44,910 nt of DNA from an uncultured Pelagibacteraceae bacterium (GTDB lineage Bacteria; Pseudomonadota; Alphaproteobacteria; Pelagibacterales; Pelagibacteraceae): positions 7,501 through 52,410 of the forward strand of contig CACGIZ010000006.1 of the NCBI GenBank assembly GCA_902573235.1, read 5' to 3'. Position 1 is the stretch's first letter. Each line of letters starts with the position of its first letter. The notes under the pieces were generated by a model. That model searched no databases. It saw only the letters and a list, made by a program, of their open reading frames with translations, and had not been told where the DNA came from. Below are positions 11,297-20,740 of this stretch, piece after piece. A program made the translations under genes and the position numbers.

Positions 11297-13852
11297 ATGT
11301 TAAATCCTTTAAGTTTTATCTCAAAATTCATAAAATCTAGTAATCAAAGGGAATTAGATAGGCTTTCCAAAATTGTCTCTAAAATTAACAGTTTAGAGGA
11401 AGAGTTTATAAACCTCAAAGACTCTGATTTTCCAAATAAAACTTTGGAGTTTAAGGAAAAGATTAAACAGGGAAAAACTTTAGATGAAATTCTTCCGGAA
11501 GCTTTTGCATTGGTTAGAGAGGCGTCTAAAAGAACACGAAATGAACGTCATTTTGATGTCCAGTTAATTGGAGGAATTGTTTTACATGAGGGGAAAATTT
11601 CTGAAATGAAAACTGGAGAGGGAAAAACATTAACAATTACTTTGGCAGCTTACCTGAATTCACTGCATGAAAAAGGTGTTCACATAGTTACTGTAAATGA
11701 TTATTTAGCAAAAAGAGACTCCGAGGAAATGGGTATTATATATAATTTCTTAGGTCTCAAATCAGGTTTCATTAATAATTATCAGGACGACAGAGAAAGA
11801 AAAGAAAATTACAATTGTGACATTACTTATGCAACTAACAGTGAGCTAGGATTTGACTATCTAAGAGACAATATGAAGTTTTCAAATGAGGAGGTTGTTC
11901 AAAGAGAACATAGCTTTTCTATAGTTGACGAAATAGACTCGTGTTTAATTGATGAGGCAAGAACTCCATTGATAATTTCTGGTTCTGCTGAAGACAAAAC
12001 AAGTCAATATCTAGCTATTGATAAATTAACCAAAAATTTAAATGATAAGGATTATGAAATCGATGAAAAAGAAAAAAATATTCTTCTTACAAACCAGGGA
12101 ATAAACAACGTAGAACAAATTTTTTCAAATGCAGGAATTTTAAAAAATAACAATTTCTATGATCCAGAAAATTTAGGATTAGTACATCACGTTAATCAAG
12201 CACTAAGAGCTAACCATTTATTCGAAAAAGGTAAAGATTATATAATTCAAGATCAGAAACTTAAAATTATTGATGAACTTACCGGAAGAATTTTAGAAGG
12301 TAGAAGATTTGGTGATGGACTACATCAGGCATTAGAAGCTAAAGAAAAAATTGAAATACAACCTGAAAATCAAACATTAGCTTCAATTACATATCAGAAC
12401 TATTTCAAATTATATAAAAAAATTTCGGGCTGCACGGGTACTGCGGTCACAGAGTCAGAGGAATTTTTTGAAATATATAATTTACCAGTTGTTGTAATCC
12501 CAACAAATAAAGAGATGATAAGAAAAGATTTCAATGATCAAATTTTTAGAACAGAAATGGAGAAAAATGAGGCAATAATAAATAAAATAAAAGATATAAA
12601 TAAAAAAGGACAACCACTGCTAATATTTACATCTAGTATCAATAAATCAGAGATTTACTCAAATCTGTTAAAAAAAATTAATATCAAACACGAAGTTTTA
12701 AATGCTAAAAATCATGAGAACGAAGCTGAAATTATTGCTAATGCGGGTAAGGAGGGTTCAGTAATAATAACAACTAGTATTTCTGGAAGAGGTGTAGATA
12801 TTCAGTTAGGTGGAAAAAAAGGTTCAGTAGATGAAAATGAATTAAATAAAAATAGAGAAAAAGTGAAATCCCTCGGTGGACTTTTCGTAATTGGAACCGA
12901 GCGAATGGAGTCTAGAAGAGTAGATAATCAAGCAAGAGGAAGAGCTGGAAGACAAGGAGATGAGGGTAGTTCAGTTTTTTATGTGAGTTTAGAAGATGAT
13001 TTGATGAGAATATTTGGTTCAGAGTCTATGAATAATATTTTAGAAAAACTAGGTCTTAAAGATGGAGAAAGTATTGATCACCCATGGATTAATAAAGCAT
13101 TAGAAAGAGCACAACAAAAAGTTGAGGCAAGAAATTTTGATATAAGAAAAACGCTTATAAAGTTTGATAATGTTCTCAATGATCAACGACACGTAATTTT
13201 CTTTCAAAGAAAAGAAGTAATTACAAGTAATGAAATTTTTAGTTATTCAGATAATTTTTTAAATGAAATTAATGAAAATTTACTCAGACTTAAACTTAAG
13301 AAAAAATCTAATCCAAAAAATGTTGAATTTGATAATAAAATAAAATCAATTCTAGGAAAAAATTTAAACGATGAAGAATTAAATTCTCTTCTCGTTGTTA
13401 GTGATAAAGAATTTAAAGAAAAAATGATTGAAAAATTTAAAAATTCAAGGGATCAAAGAATCAAAGTTCTAGGTGAATTTGAGTCAAAAGATGTGGAAAG
13501 AAGAATTTTTTTACAGACCATAGATTTAAATTGGAAATCTCATATTCAATATCTTGAACAACTAAGGCAGGTTATAGGCTTAAGATCATATGGTCAAAGA
13601 GATCCTTTGATAGAATATAAAAAAGAAGCATTCGATTTATTTGAAAACTTACTAAATAAATTAAAACTCGATTTTATTACAATCCTAATGAATTTAAGAG
13701 TAATAGAAAAAACAGAAAAACAAAATAATAATACTAATATAATTGACAATCCTAAATGTCTTTTGATTATAAAAAAAAATCAAAAAATATCTCGAAATGA
13801 TAGATGTGAAGCGACGGGTAAGAAGTTTAAGAATTGTTGTGGGTCCTTATAA
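11297..13852 (+). CDS. secA: preprotein translocase ATPase SecA
   Basis: SecA is the motor that pushes proteins through SecYEG. The 851-aa protein has the Walker A motif near residues 106-111 (MKTGEGKTLT), the DEAD-like VDEIDSCLIDEARTPLIISG, the preprotein cross-linking domain, NBD2 (GGLFVIGTERMESRRVDNQA and RGRAGRQGD) and the helical scaffold region. The C-terminal zinc-binding tail is altered: NDRCEATGKKFKNCCGSL has Ala where the second Cys of the usual CxC pair stands. The last codons overlap the 3' end of the convergent accA gene by 6 bp. Confidence 0.98.
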   Translation: MLNPLSFISKFIKSSNQRELDRLSKIVSKINSLEEEFINLKDSDFPNKTLEFKEKIKQGKTLDEILPEAFALVREASKRTRNERHFDVQLIGGIVLHEGKISEMKTGEGKTLTITLAAYLNSLHEKGVHIVTVNDYLAKRDSEEMGIIYNFLGLKSGFINNYQDDRERKENYNCDITYATNSELGFDYLRDNMKFSNEEVVQREHSFSIVDEIDSCLIDEARTPLIISGSAEDKTSQYLAIDKLTKNLNDKDYEIDEKEKNILLTNQGINNVEQIFSNAGILKNNNFYDPENLGLVHHVNQALRANHLFEKGKDYIIQDQKLKIIDELTGRILEGRRFGDGLHQALEAKEKIEIQPENQTLASITYQNYFKLYKKISGCTGTAVTESEEFFEIYNLPVVVIPTNKEMIRKDFNDQIFRTEMEKNEAIINKIKDINKKGQPLLIFTSSINKSEIYSNLLKKINIKHEVLNAKNHENEAEIIANAGKEGSVIITTSISGRGVDIQLGGKKGSVDENELNKNREKVKSLGGLFVIGTERMESRRVDNQARGRAGRQGDEGSSVFYVSLEDDLMRIFGSESMNNILEKLGLKDGESIDHPWINKALERAQQKVEARNFDIRKTLIKFDNVLNDQRHVIFFQRKEVITSNEIFSYSDNFLNEINENLLRLKLKKKSNPKNVEFDNKIKSILGKNLNDEELNSLLVVSDKEFKEKMIEKFKNSRDQRIKVLGEFESKDVERRIFLQTIDLNWKSHIQYLEQLRQVIGLRSYGQRDPLIEYKKEAFDLFENLLNKLKLDFITILMNLRVIEKTEKQNNNTNIIDNPKCLLIIKKNQKISRNDRCEATGKKFKNCCGSL

Positions 13853-14944
13853 AAAGTAAAATAATAAAATAGATAATAATAAAATCAATCCAACAGATGA
13901 AAAAATAAATTTTTTTGACTTATAAATTTTTTCTAGTTTATTCTCATTTATTTTCAAATTGCTCAAATCCTCTAAATTATTCATGAAACCTTTACTTCGT
14001 CCAATTCTTAGAAATTTATTTTTTCTATCATTAAGAATCTCATCTCCACTCATTGATTTAAAAAAATCTAAATTTTGGGAAATTGATTTTTTTACTTCTA
14101 TCAGTATCGAATTTTTATCTCTATGCGCCCCACCATGAGGTTCTTTTATAATTTCATCAATTATTTCAAGCTCTAAAAGATCTTTAGCTGAAAGTTTCAT
14201 GGCTTTAGCAGCATCAAGCATTTTTTTAGGATCTCTCCATAAAATAGTAGCACACCCCTCAGGAGATATAACTGAGTAAATTGCGTTTTCTAACATCAAA
14301 ACTTTATTAGAAGAGGCTAAGGCTATAGCTCCACCTGAGCCACCTTCTCCAATTATGATTGCTAATGTTGGAACTTTTAATTTCATACAACACTCAATTG
14401 ATTTTGCAATTGCCTCTGCCTGACCTCTTTCTTCAGCACCTACGCCAGGATAAGCTCCGGGAGTATCAATAAATGAAATTATTGGAATATTAAACTTGTC
14501 AGCCAATTCCATTAACCTAATTGTTTTTCTATATCCCTCTGGTCTCATCATGCCAAAGTTTCTACTAATTCTAGTATCAAGGTCATCGCCTTTTTCTTGG
14601 CCTATAATTAATACTGAAGTTCCTTCAAATTTTCCAAATCCAGTTATAACTGATTTATCCTCTCCATAATGCCTATCACCTGATAATGGAATAAATTCTT
14701 CAAACAAATTATCAATAAAAAATTTAGATTTAGGTCTATCCTCATGTCTTGCTACCATTGTAGTTTGCCATGGGTCTAGATTTGCGTAAATCTCTTTTAA
14801 TTTTTCATCCAATTCATTTTGTGTTTGCGAAATTTTTTTGGTATCTACCTCTGATAATCCACTTTGATTATAAGGGTCTTTCAGGTTATCTAATTCTGTC
14901 TCTAAATTCTTTATTTCAGTTTCGAAGTTAAGATAATTTTTCAT
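13847..14944 (-). CDS. accA: acetyl-CoA carboxylase carboxyltransferase subunit alpha, with C-terminal membrane helix
   Basis: AccA and AccD together transfer the carboxyl group from biotin to acetyl-CoA, the first step of fatty acid synthesis. Residues 1 to about 317 match AccA throughout, including PYNQSGLSEVDTKKISQTQ, DRHYGEDKSVITGFGKFEG and IIGEGGSGGAIALASSNKV, and end at the usual DEILNDRKNKFLRIG. About 48 further residues follow, finishing in a hydrophobic stretch of some 20 residues (FIFSSVGLILLLSILLFYFL) right at the C-terminus. That looks like a tail anchor, which normal AccA (about 315-320 aa) lacks. The extension reaches into the convergent secA end. Confidence 0.96.
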   Translation of the reverse strand: MKNYLNFETEIKNLETELDNLKDPYNQSGLSEVDTKKISQTQNELDEKLKEIYANLDPWQTTMVARHEDRPKSKFFIDNLFEEFIPLSGDRHYGEDKSVITGFGKFEGTSVLIIGQEKGDDLDTRISRNFGMMRPEGYRKTIRLMELADKFNIPIISFIDTPGAYPGVGAEERGQAEAIAKSIECCMKLKVPTLAIIIGEGGSGGAIALASSNKVLMLENAIYSVISPEGCATILWRDPKKMLDAAKAMKLSAKDLLELEIIDEIIKEPHGGAHRDKNSILIEVKKSISQNLDFFKSMSGDEILNDRKNKFLRIGRSKGFMNNLEDLSNLKINENKLEKIYKSKKFIFSSVGLILLLSILLFYFL

Positions 14945-15003
14945 ATTTTTTTAAAGTTAACTATGGAAAATGACAACAAAATGTCAATGCTACTATTAAT
15001 TAA

Positions 15004-15032
15004 TTGACTTAGTTTTATGGGAGTTTTAGAAA
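15004..15032 (+). promoter_or_regulatory. possible glcB promoter
   Basis: TTGACT (15004-15009) and TAGAAA (15027-15032) are separated by 17 bp and end only 6 bp before the glcB ATG, so transcription would start at or next to the start codon (a leaderless or nearly leaderless mRNA). The 94-bp gap between divergent accA and glcB also has a short inverted repeat TGACA-N6-TGTCA near 14970-14985 that could bind a regulator. The -10 element is weak. Confidence 0.3.
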
Positions 15033-15038
15033 TTATTT

Positions 15039-17210
15039 ATGAATAAAAATTATCAAAATGTAAATAATTTGAGAGTTTCTGACAAATTGCTTTCTTTTGT
15101 AAATAAGGAATTATTGAAAAATTTAGAGATATCACCTGAAACATTCTGGTCAGGTTTTGATACTGTGGTACATGATTTAGCTCCACAAAATAAGAAATTA
15201 ATTCAATTAAGGGAAGATTTGCAAAAAAAAATTGATGAATGGCATATAAAAAATAAAGGAAAAGAAATTAATATTGAAGAATATAAAAAATTTCTAAAAG
15301 AAATAGGTTATTTAAAAGAGGAAGGTCCTGATTTCAAAATTGAGACAAAAAATGTTGATGAAGAAATTTCTAAAATAGCTGGACCTCAATTAGTTGTTCC
15401 AATAATGAATGCAAGATACGCTCTAAATGCAGCAAATGCGAGATGGGTAAGTTTATATGATAGTTTGTATGGTACAGACATAATTGAGTCTGAGGAAGGT
15501 GGAAGTGAAAGATACGATCCAAATCGTGGTCAAGAAGTTATAAAATATGTAAGGGAGTTTTTTGACAAATATATTCCAATTAATGGTACAAGTTGGAAAA
15601 ATATAGCTGCATTAAAAATTATTGACAAAGAGCTAATTATTTTAAAAGATAAAAAGGAGTATAAACTTAAGGATAAAGATAAATTTGTAGGTCATAGAGG
15701 TAATGCAAATAAACCTGAAGCTGTGATCCTAAAAAATAACAATCTTCACTTTGAAATAATCATTAATCCAAAAGCATTTAGTGCAGCACACGATATAGCG
15801 GGGATAAGTGATGTAATCGTTGAATCTGCAGTTTCGACTATATGTGATAATGAAGATAGTGTTGCTGCTGTTGATGCCGAGGATAAAGTGGCTTGTTATA
15901 GAAATTGGTTAGGTTTAATGAAAGGTGATCTAAAAGTACAATTTGAAAAAAATGGTAAAAATTTAGAAAGAAAATTAAATCCTGATAGAAGCTATATATC
16001 GAAAGATGGCAAAGGATTGAAGCTTCATGGAAGAAGTTTGCTGCTAGTAAGAAATGTAGGACATTTAATGACAAACTCTTCCATTTTTTTAAAAGATGGA
16101 AGTGAAGTTCCAGAGGGTATTATGGATGCTTTTATTACAACTGCTGCTGCTTTACATGATTTAAAGAAAAAAAGAAATTCAAGAACTGGATCAGTTTATG
16201 TCGTAAAACCTAAAATGCATGGTCCAGACGAAACAGCATTTACAAATTTAATTTTTTCTAAAGTTGAGGAAGTGTTAAATTTACCTAAGTACACTTGTAA
16301 AATTGGTGTAATGGATGAAGAAAGAAGAACATCAGCAAATTTAAAAGAATGTATTAGAAGTCTTAAAAATAGAGTTTTTTTCATAAATACTGGTTTCTTG
16401 GATAGAACTGGTGATGAGATGCATACATCAATGGAAGCTGGTCCAATGATTAAAAAAGGTGATATGAAATCCTCTAAATGGATTACTGCCTACGAAAACA
16501 ACAATGTTGATGTTGGTTTAAGTTGTGGATTTTCTGGTAAAGCTCAAATTGGAAAAGGAATGTGGGCAATGCCTGATAAAATGAAAGATATGATGGAGCA
16601 AAAAACAGGGCATTTAAAAGCAGGAGCAAACTGTGCATGGGTTCCATCTCCAACAGCAGCTGCGCTACATGCTTTACATTACCACGAAATAAATATTTTT
16701 AATGAACAAAAAAAATTGATAGATAGAGAACCAGCGAAGCTAGATGATCTTCTAACAATCCCAGTAGCAGATAGACCTAATTGGTCTGTAGAGGATATAA
16801 ATAAAGAAATTTCTAATTCTGCACAAACTTTATTGGGGTATGTTGTAAGATGGGTCGACCAAGGTGTGGGTTGTTCAAAAGTTCCTGATATTAACAATAT
16901 TGGCTTAATGGAAGATAGAGCAACACTAAGAATTTCTTCTCAACATATAGCCAACTGGATTCATCATGGAATAACAACAAAAATACAAGTAACTGAAATA
17001 ATGAAAGAAATGGCTAAAATAGTAGATGATCAGAACAAAGATGATCCGCTATATGTGAAAATGAGTGGTAATTATGAAAACTCTATAGCATTTCAAACCG
17101 CGTGTGATTTAGTGTTTAAAGGTAAAGAGCAACCATCTGGTTATACTGAGCCATTACTTCATTTGAATAGGCTAAAAAAAAAATCTAATCTGAGTTCGAA
17201 ATCAAATTAG
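15039..17210 (+). CDS. glcB: malate synthase G
   Basis: Malate synthase G condenses glyoxylate and acetyl-CoA into malate, completing the glyoxylate shunt or glycolate use. The 723-aa length is right for isoform G. Characteristic stretches are present: [85 protein letters not shown] and [20 protein letters not shown]. In cultured Pelagibacter this gene is known for a glycine riboswitch in its leader; here the 94 bp upstream show no such aptamer. The 3' end overlaps convergent recR by 26 bp. Confidence 0.97.
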   Translation: MNKNYQNVNNLRVSDKLLSFVNKELLKNLEISPETFWSGFDTVVHDLAPQNKKLIQLREDLQKKIDEWHIKNKGKEINIEEYKKFLKEIGYLKEEGPDFKIETKNVDEEISKIAGPQLVVPIMNARYALNAANARWVSLYDSLYGTDIIESEEGGSERYDPNRGQEVIKYVREFFDKYIPINGTSWKNIAALKIIDKELIILKDKKEYKLKDKDKFVGHRGNANKPEAVILKNNNLHFEIIINPKAFSAAHDIAGISDVIVESAVSTICDNEDSVAAVDAEDKVACYRNWLGLMKGDLKVQFEKNGKNLERKLNPDRSYISKDGKGLKLHGRSLLLVRNVGHLMTNSSIFLKDGSEVPEGIMDAFITTAAALHDLKKKRNSRTGSVYVVKPKMHGPDETAFTNLIFSKVEEVLNLPKYTCKIGVMDEERRTSANLKECIRSLKNRVFFINTGFLDRTGDEMHTSMEAGPMIKKGDMKSSKWITAYENNNVDVGLSCGFSGKAQIGKGMWAMPDKMKDMMEQKTGHLKAGANCAWVPSPTAAALHALHYHEINIFNEQKKLIDREPAKLDDLLTIPVADRPNWSVEDINKEISNSAQTLLGYVVRWVDQGVGCSKVPDINNIGLMEDRATLRISSQHIANWIHHGITTKIQVTEIMKEMAKIVDDQNKDDPLYVKMSGNYENSIAFQTACDLVFKGKEQPSGYTEPLLHLNRLKKKSNLSSKSN

Positions 17211-17796
17211 ATCGATTTTTAAAAGCAGAAAATAAAGTCCCATCATCTAGACTTTCAATCTCTCCTCCTACTGGTAGACCTTGTGCTAATTTAGTAATTT
17301 TAACATCTAAATTTTTTAGACTATCTTGAATATAATATGCAGTTGTTTGACCTTCTACAGTTGCACTAGTTGCAAGAATTACTTCTTCAATTTTATCTCT
17401 ATTAACTCTTTCAACTAATGAGTTAATTAATAAATCTTCTTTTCTTTGGCCAACTGAAGAAATTGTCCCTCCTAAAATATGAAAATAGCCTTGGAAGATA
17501 TTTGAATTTTCAATCGACCATTGGTCTGCAATATCCTCTACTACACAAATTTTATTATATTTTTCTTTTAAATTATTACAATTTAGGCAGCCATTTGAAT
17601 TTGACTTTAATCCGCCACATAAATTGCATCTAACAACATTTTTATAAACCTGTGCCAATGTATTTGCCATAGGTTTTATAAGTTCGTCACGATTATTTAT
17701 TAATTTTAACACAATTCTTTTTGCTGATTTGGGACCTAAACCCGGAAGTTTTGAAATTAATTTAATTAATTCTTCTATCTCACTGATATTTTGCAT
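17185..17796 (-). CDS. recR: recombination mediator RecR
   Basis: RecR works with RecF/RecO to load RecA onto gapped DNA. The 203-aa protein has the N-terminal HhH motif ([20 protein letters not shown]), a four-Cys zinc finger (CNLCGG and CLNCNN), and a Toprim domain ([14 protein letters not shown] through [19 protein letters not shown]). The length is typical. It lies 3 bp downstream of ybaB in the conserved dnaX-ybaB-recR order. Confidence 0.97.
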   Translation of the reverse strand: MQNISEIEELIKLISKLPGLGPKSAKRIVLKLINNRDELIKPMANTLAQVYKNVVRCNLCGGLKSNSNGCLNCNNLKEKYNKICVVEDIADQWSIENSNIFQGYFHILGGTISSVGQRKEDLLINSLVERVNRDKIEEVILATSATVEGQTTAYYIQDSLKNLDVKITKLAQGLPVGGEIESLDDGTLFSAFKNRSNLISNSD

Positions 17797-17799
17797 CTA

Positions 17800-18117
17800 T
17801 TATAAAGGCCATTTAAAACCAGGAATTCCTAAACCTCCGGTTGCTTTTGAAATTTCCTCAGTTGTTTTTGATTTAAGTTGAGATTTAGCACTATTATGTG
17901 CTGCAACAATTAAATCTTCAATTATGGTTTTGTCCTCTTTCATAATTTCATCAGATAACTTTATTGTTTGCATCTCTCCCTCTCCATCCAAAGTTATCTT
18001 TACAGAATTTGAACCCGAAACTCCTTCAACTCTAATTTCCTTAATCTTTTGTTGGCTTTCTTTCATTTTTGCCTCAAGTTCTTTTGCCTTGTCTAATATT
18101 TTACTAAAATCAGTCAT
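17800..18117 (-). CDS. ybaB: YbaB/EbfC nucleoid-associated protein
   Basis: YbaB-family proteins are small dimeric DNA-binding proteins of unclear detailed role, nearly always encoded between dnaX and recR. I start the gene at MTDFSKILDKAKELEAKM (18117), which overlaps the dnaX stop by 8 bp and gives 105 aa; a start four codons upstream is also open but lacks family support. A long N-terminal helix and the C-terminal GLGIPGFKWPL match the family. Confidence 0.93.
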   Translation of the reverse strand: MTDFSKILDKAKELEAKMKESQQKIKEIRVEGVSGSNSVKITLDGEGEMQTIKLSDEIMKEDKTIIEDLIVAAHNSAKSQLKSKTTEEISKATGGLGIPGFKWPL

Positions 18118-19765
18118 TATCAACTCCATCTTTGTTTAAATTTACATCTATTAATTCGGAATCAGGAAATTTATCTATCACACTTTTAAATATTTCTGAA
18201 TTTTTCATTTTATCTATTAACTGTTTTTTTATATTTTTTTCTTTATCTTTAAGTGACATTTGTCCTTTTAATTTACTAAATGTAATAATCCATCTTTCAC
18301 CAGTCCATTCAAAAAGTTTTAATGATAAATCTTTAACAAAATTTATAGCTAAACTTTCATTAAAAGATATTTCAATTCTATTTTTTTCAAATTTTACAAG
18401 GTTAACATTTTTTTCTAACTCGTATTTAAGTTTAATCTCTTTTTTTTTTGAGCAAATTTGAATTAAATCCTCAAATGCATTTATATGAATTTTATGTTCT
18501 GCTTTAATTTCTGTTTGAACCTCTGGTTTGGTTTTTTCCTCCTGTGCAACATTCTTAATTTGATTTATTGTTTTAGAAGTTAACTCAGTTTCTGTATTCT
18601 TTACAAAATTTTCACTCTTCAATTTAGCCTCAACATTTTCAACTTTATTTCCGGATTTTACAGAACTTAGATGCATTAGTCTTATTAAGAACATCTCAAT
18701 TGAAATGTGTTGATTAGATACTATGTCTATTTCTTCTAGAAAAAAAATGGCAAATTGCCAAAATAATATTAATACCTTTGAGTCTATTTGATTTGATAAA
18801 TTTTTAATTTTAGAAAACTCTTCATCATTTAATGAAAAGTTTGTGCTTTCTAAAGTTAAAGAATTAATATTTTTAAAGTAGTAAAGTAACTCTAAGAAAT
18901 CATTAATGAAAACCTTTGGTTCAACACCTTGGTCATAGATTTTTCTATAAATACTTATTACTTTTGTTTCTTCACCTTTTAAAATTAGCTCAAACAAATC
19001 AATTAATTGAGATTTATCAAAATACCCAAAAATTTTCTGAGCTGAATTTAAATCTAACTCTTTTCCTTCCTCTAAACTTAATAATGCTCTGTCCAACAAC
19101 GATAAAGAGTCTCTAACGGAGCCCTCAGAAATTTTTACAATAAGCCTTAAAGCATCCTCACTTATTTTTCCTTTTTCCTTGTCCTTAATTTTTTTAATAA
19201 ATTCCAATAATTCTGAGGATTTAATTCTAGATAGATCAAATCTTTGACATCTAGACACAACTGTAATTGGAATTTTTTTAATTTCAGTAGTTGCAAAAAT
19301 AAATTTAAGATATTTAGGTGGTTCCTCTAAAGTTTTTAATAATGCATTAAATGCTTGTTTACTTAACATATGAACTTCATCAATAATGAAGATTTTATAT
19401 TTAGCTGAAGTCGGTCCATATCTTGAAAATTCTATTAAATCTCTTACGTCATCTACGCCTGTTTTACTTGCTGCATCCATTTCAAGAACATCAATATGAC
19501 AAGACTCACTTATAGATTTACAGCTTTCACAAAAGTTTTCTTTACATAAATTATCGATACCATTTGAGCAATTAAGTGCTTTTGCAACAATTCGTGCTGT
19601 TGTGGTTTTTCCAATACCCCTTATTCCAGTGAATAAATATGCATTCGGAATTTTTTCAGCTTTAATCGAATTAGTAATAGTTTCTGCAACAACCTTTTGA
19701 CCAATAAGATCATCAAAAGTTTTTGGTCTGTATTTTAATGCTAATACTTTTGGGTTATTATTCAT
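18110..19765 (-). CDS. dnaX: DNA polymerase III subunit tau (DnaX), with A10 tract
   Basis: DnaX is the clamp-loader ATPase. The 551-aa protein has Walker A at about 47-54 (GIRGIGKTTTAR), the four-Cys zinc module (Cys66, 74, 79, 82), Walker B (IFIIDEVHMLS) and sensor 1 and SRC motifs (FATTEIKK, VVSRCQRFDLSRI). From about 370 to 430 it is low in complexity, then has a C-terminal domain. An A10 tract (18440-18449, codons about 439-442) sits at this junction. Adding or removing one A during transcription brings a stop codon within a few codons, giving a protein near 444-449 aa. That resembles gamma production in Thermus thermophilus. Full-length tau is certain; gamma is inference. Confidence 0.96.
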   Translation of the reverse strand: MNNNPKVLALKYRPKTFDDLIGQKVVAETITNSIKAEKIPNAYLFTGIRGIGKTTTARIVAKALNCSNGIDNLCKENFCESCKSISESCHIDVLEMDAASKTGVDDVRDLIEFSRYGPTSAKYKIFIIDEVHMLSKQAFNALLKTLEEPPKYLKFIFATTEIKKIPITVVSRCQRFDLSRIKSSELLEFIKKIKDKEKGKISEDALRLIVKISEGSVRDSLSLLDRALLSLEEGKELDLNSAQKIFGYFDKSQLIDLFELILKGEETKVISIYRKIYDQGVEPKVFINDFLELLYYFKNINSLTLESTNFSLNDEEFSKIKNLSNQIDSKVLILFWQFAIFFLEEIDIVSNQHISIEMFLIRLMHLSSVKSGNKVENVEAKLKSENFVKNTETELTSKTINQIKNVAQEEKTKPEVQTEIKAEHKIHINAFEDLIQICSKKKEIKLKYELEKNVNLVKFEKNRIEISFNESLAINFVKDLSLKLFEWTGERWIITFSKLKGQMSLKDKEKNIKKQLIDKMKNSEIFKSVIDKFPDSELIDVNLNKDGVDND

Positions 19766-19775
19766 ATATTTTAAA

Positions 19776-19859
19776 GGAGACTAGAACCTGAATAACTGTC
19801 TTTACGACTGCTTCCGTTAAGATCTGGTCGGGTTCAAGCAGCACCCACCTCTAGCCTCC
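19776..19859 (-). ncRNA. ffs: signal recognition particle RNA (4.5S type), variant tetraloop
   Basis: This non-coding stretch between pheA and dnaX folds as a small bacterial SRP RNA. The ends GGAGGCTAGA and TCTAGTCTCC pair over 10 bp with one G-U. Helix 8 is clear: GACCAGATC on the 5' side and GGAAGCAGTC on the 3' side, with the CAGA/AGCA internal loop that Ffh binds. The apical loop differs from the usual GGAA: it reads U-UAAC-G. At about 84 nt it is short for the family. A location beside dnaX is common. The boundaries are set by the terminal stem. Confidence 0.88.
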
Positions 19860-19909
19860 ATGACTATTATAGCAGTAATAATTTCTAATCTACAAGAAAA
19901 GAATAATAA

Positions 19910-20740
19910 CTATTTTTCTCTCTGTTTGTCTGCTTCAAAAACACCTAGAACGTGAAAATCTTGACAATGCAAACCTAATTCCTCCAAAGATTTTTGGACT
20001 TTTGTATCCTCAATATGACCATCAAGATCACATAAAAAAAAGAAAGAGTCGAATGAATTTTTTTCTGGATAACTTTGTAATTTTGTTAAATTAACTCCAT
20101 TGATTGCAAATCCACCAAGTGATTGATAAAGAGCAGCAGGTTTACTTTTCAATTTAAATAGAAAAGAAGTTATATATTTTTTATCTTTAAAATCTGGCTG
20201 GCGAATATCTTTTCCCATAACTAAAAATCTAGTAAGATTACCTTTTTCATTTTCAATATTTTTTTTGATTATTTCTAAATTATATGTTTTTGCGCTCAAA
20301 GAAGATGCAATAGCAGCTTTTGTTTTATTTTTAGTAGTTGAAACCATTTCTGCAGAACCAGCTGTATCAGCTCTTACATGCTCTATAAGGTTATTTTTTT
20401 TAATAAATTTTGAACACTGGGACAATGCTTGTCCATGTGAATAAACATCTTTAATATCGGAAACTTTAACTCCTGGAAGAGCTAATAAATTATGTTCTAT
20501 TTTTTGAAAATACTCTGAGTAAATATTCAACCTATACTTAAAAATTAAATATTCAATTCCTATGTTACCTGTTATCCTATTTGATTCTGGTATGATAATC
20601 TTAGAATTTGAATCTTTTGATGCTTTTAGAAAACATTCATCAAAAGTTTTACAAGGAAATATCTCTGATTTTGGTTCTATGGATAATGCCGCAAGATGTG
20701 AATAAGCACCGTAAGTTCCTTGAAAATAAATTTTACTCAT
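19910..20740 (-). CDS. pheA: prephenate dehydratase
   Basis: The enzyme converts prephenate to phenylpyruvate for phenylalanine synthesis. This 276-aa monofunctional protein opens with IYFQGTYGAYSHLAAL, has the SNRITGNIG region and the catalytic Thr-Arg-Phe motif (GNLTRFLVMGKD). It ends with an ACT domain (KPAALYQSLGGFAINGVNLT) that normally senses phenylalanine. No chorismate mutase domain is fused. Its ATG shares one base with the kdsB stop, so the two are co-translated. Confidence 0.95.
   Translation of the reverse strand: MSKIYFQGTYGAYSHLAALSIEPKSEIFPCKTFDECFLKASKDSNSKIIIPESNRITGNIGIEYLIFKYRLNIYSEYFQKIEHNLLALPGVKVSDIKDVYSHGQALSQCSKFIKKNNLIEHVRADTAGSAEMVSTTKNKTKAAIASSLSAKTYNLEIIKKNIENEKGNLTRFLVMGKDIRQPDFKDKKYITSFLFKLKSKPAALYQSLGGFAINGVNLTKLQSYPEKNSFDSFFFLCDLDGHIEDTKVQKSLEELGLHCQDFHVLGVFEADKQREK

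Noticed and set aside
14945..15038. Glycine riboswitch before glcB, expected from Pelagibacter literature
   Set aside because: No aptamer core motifs or matching stems could be found; reported instead as an absence.
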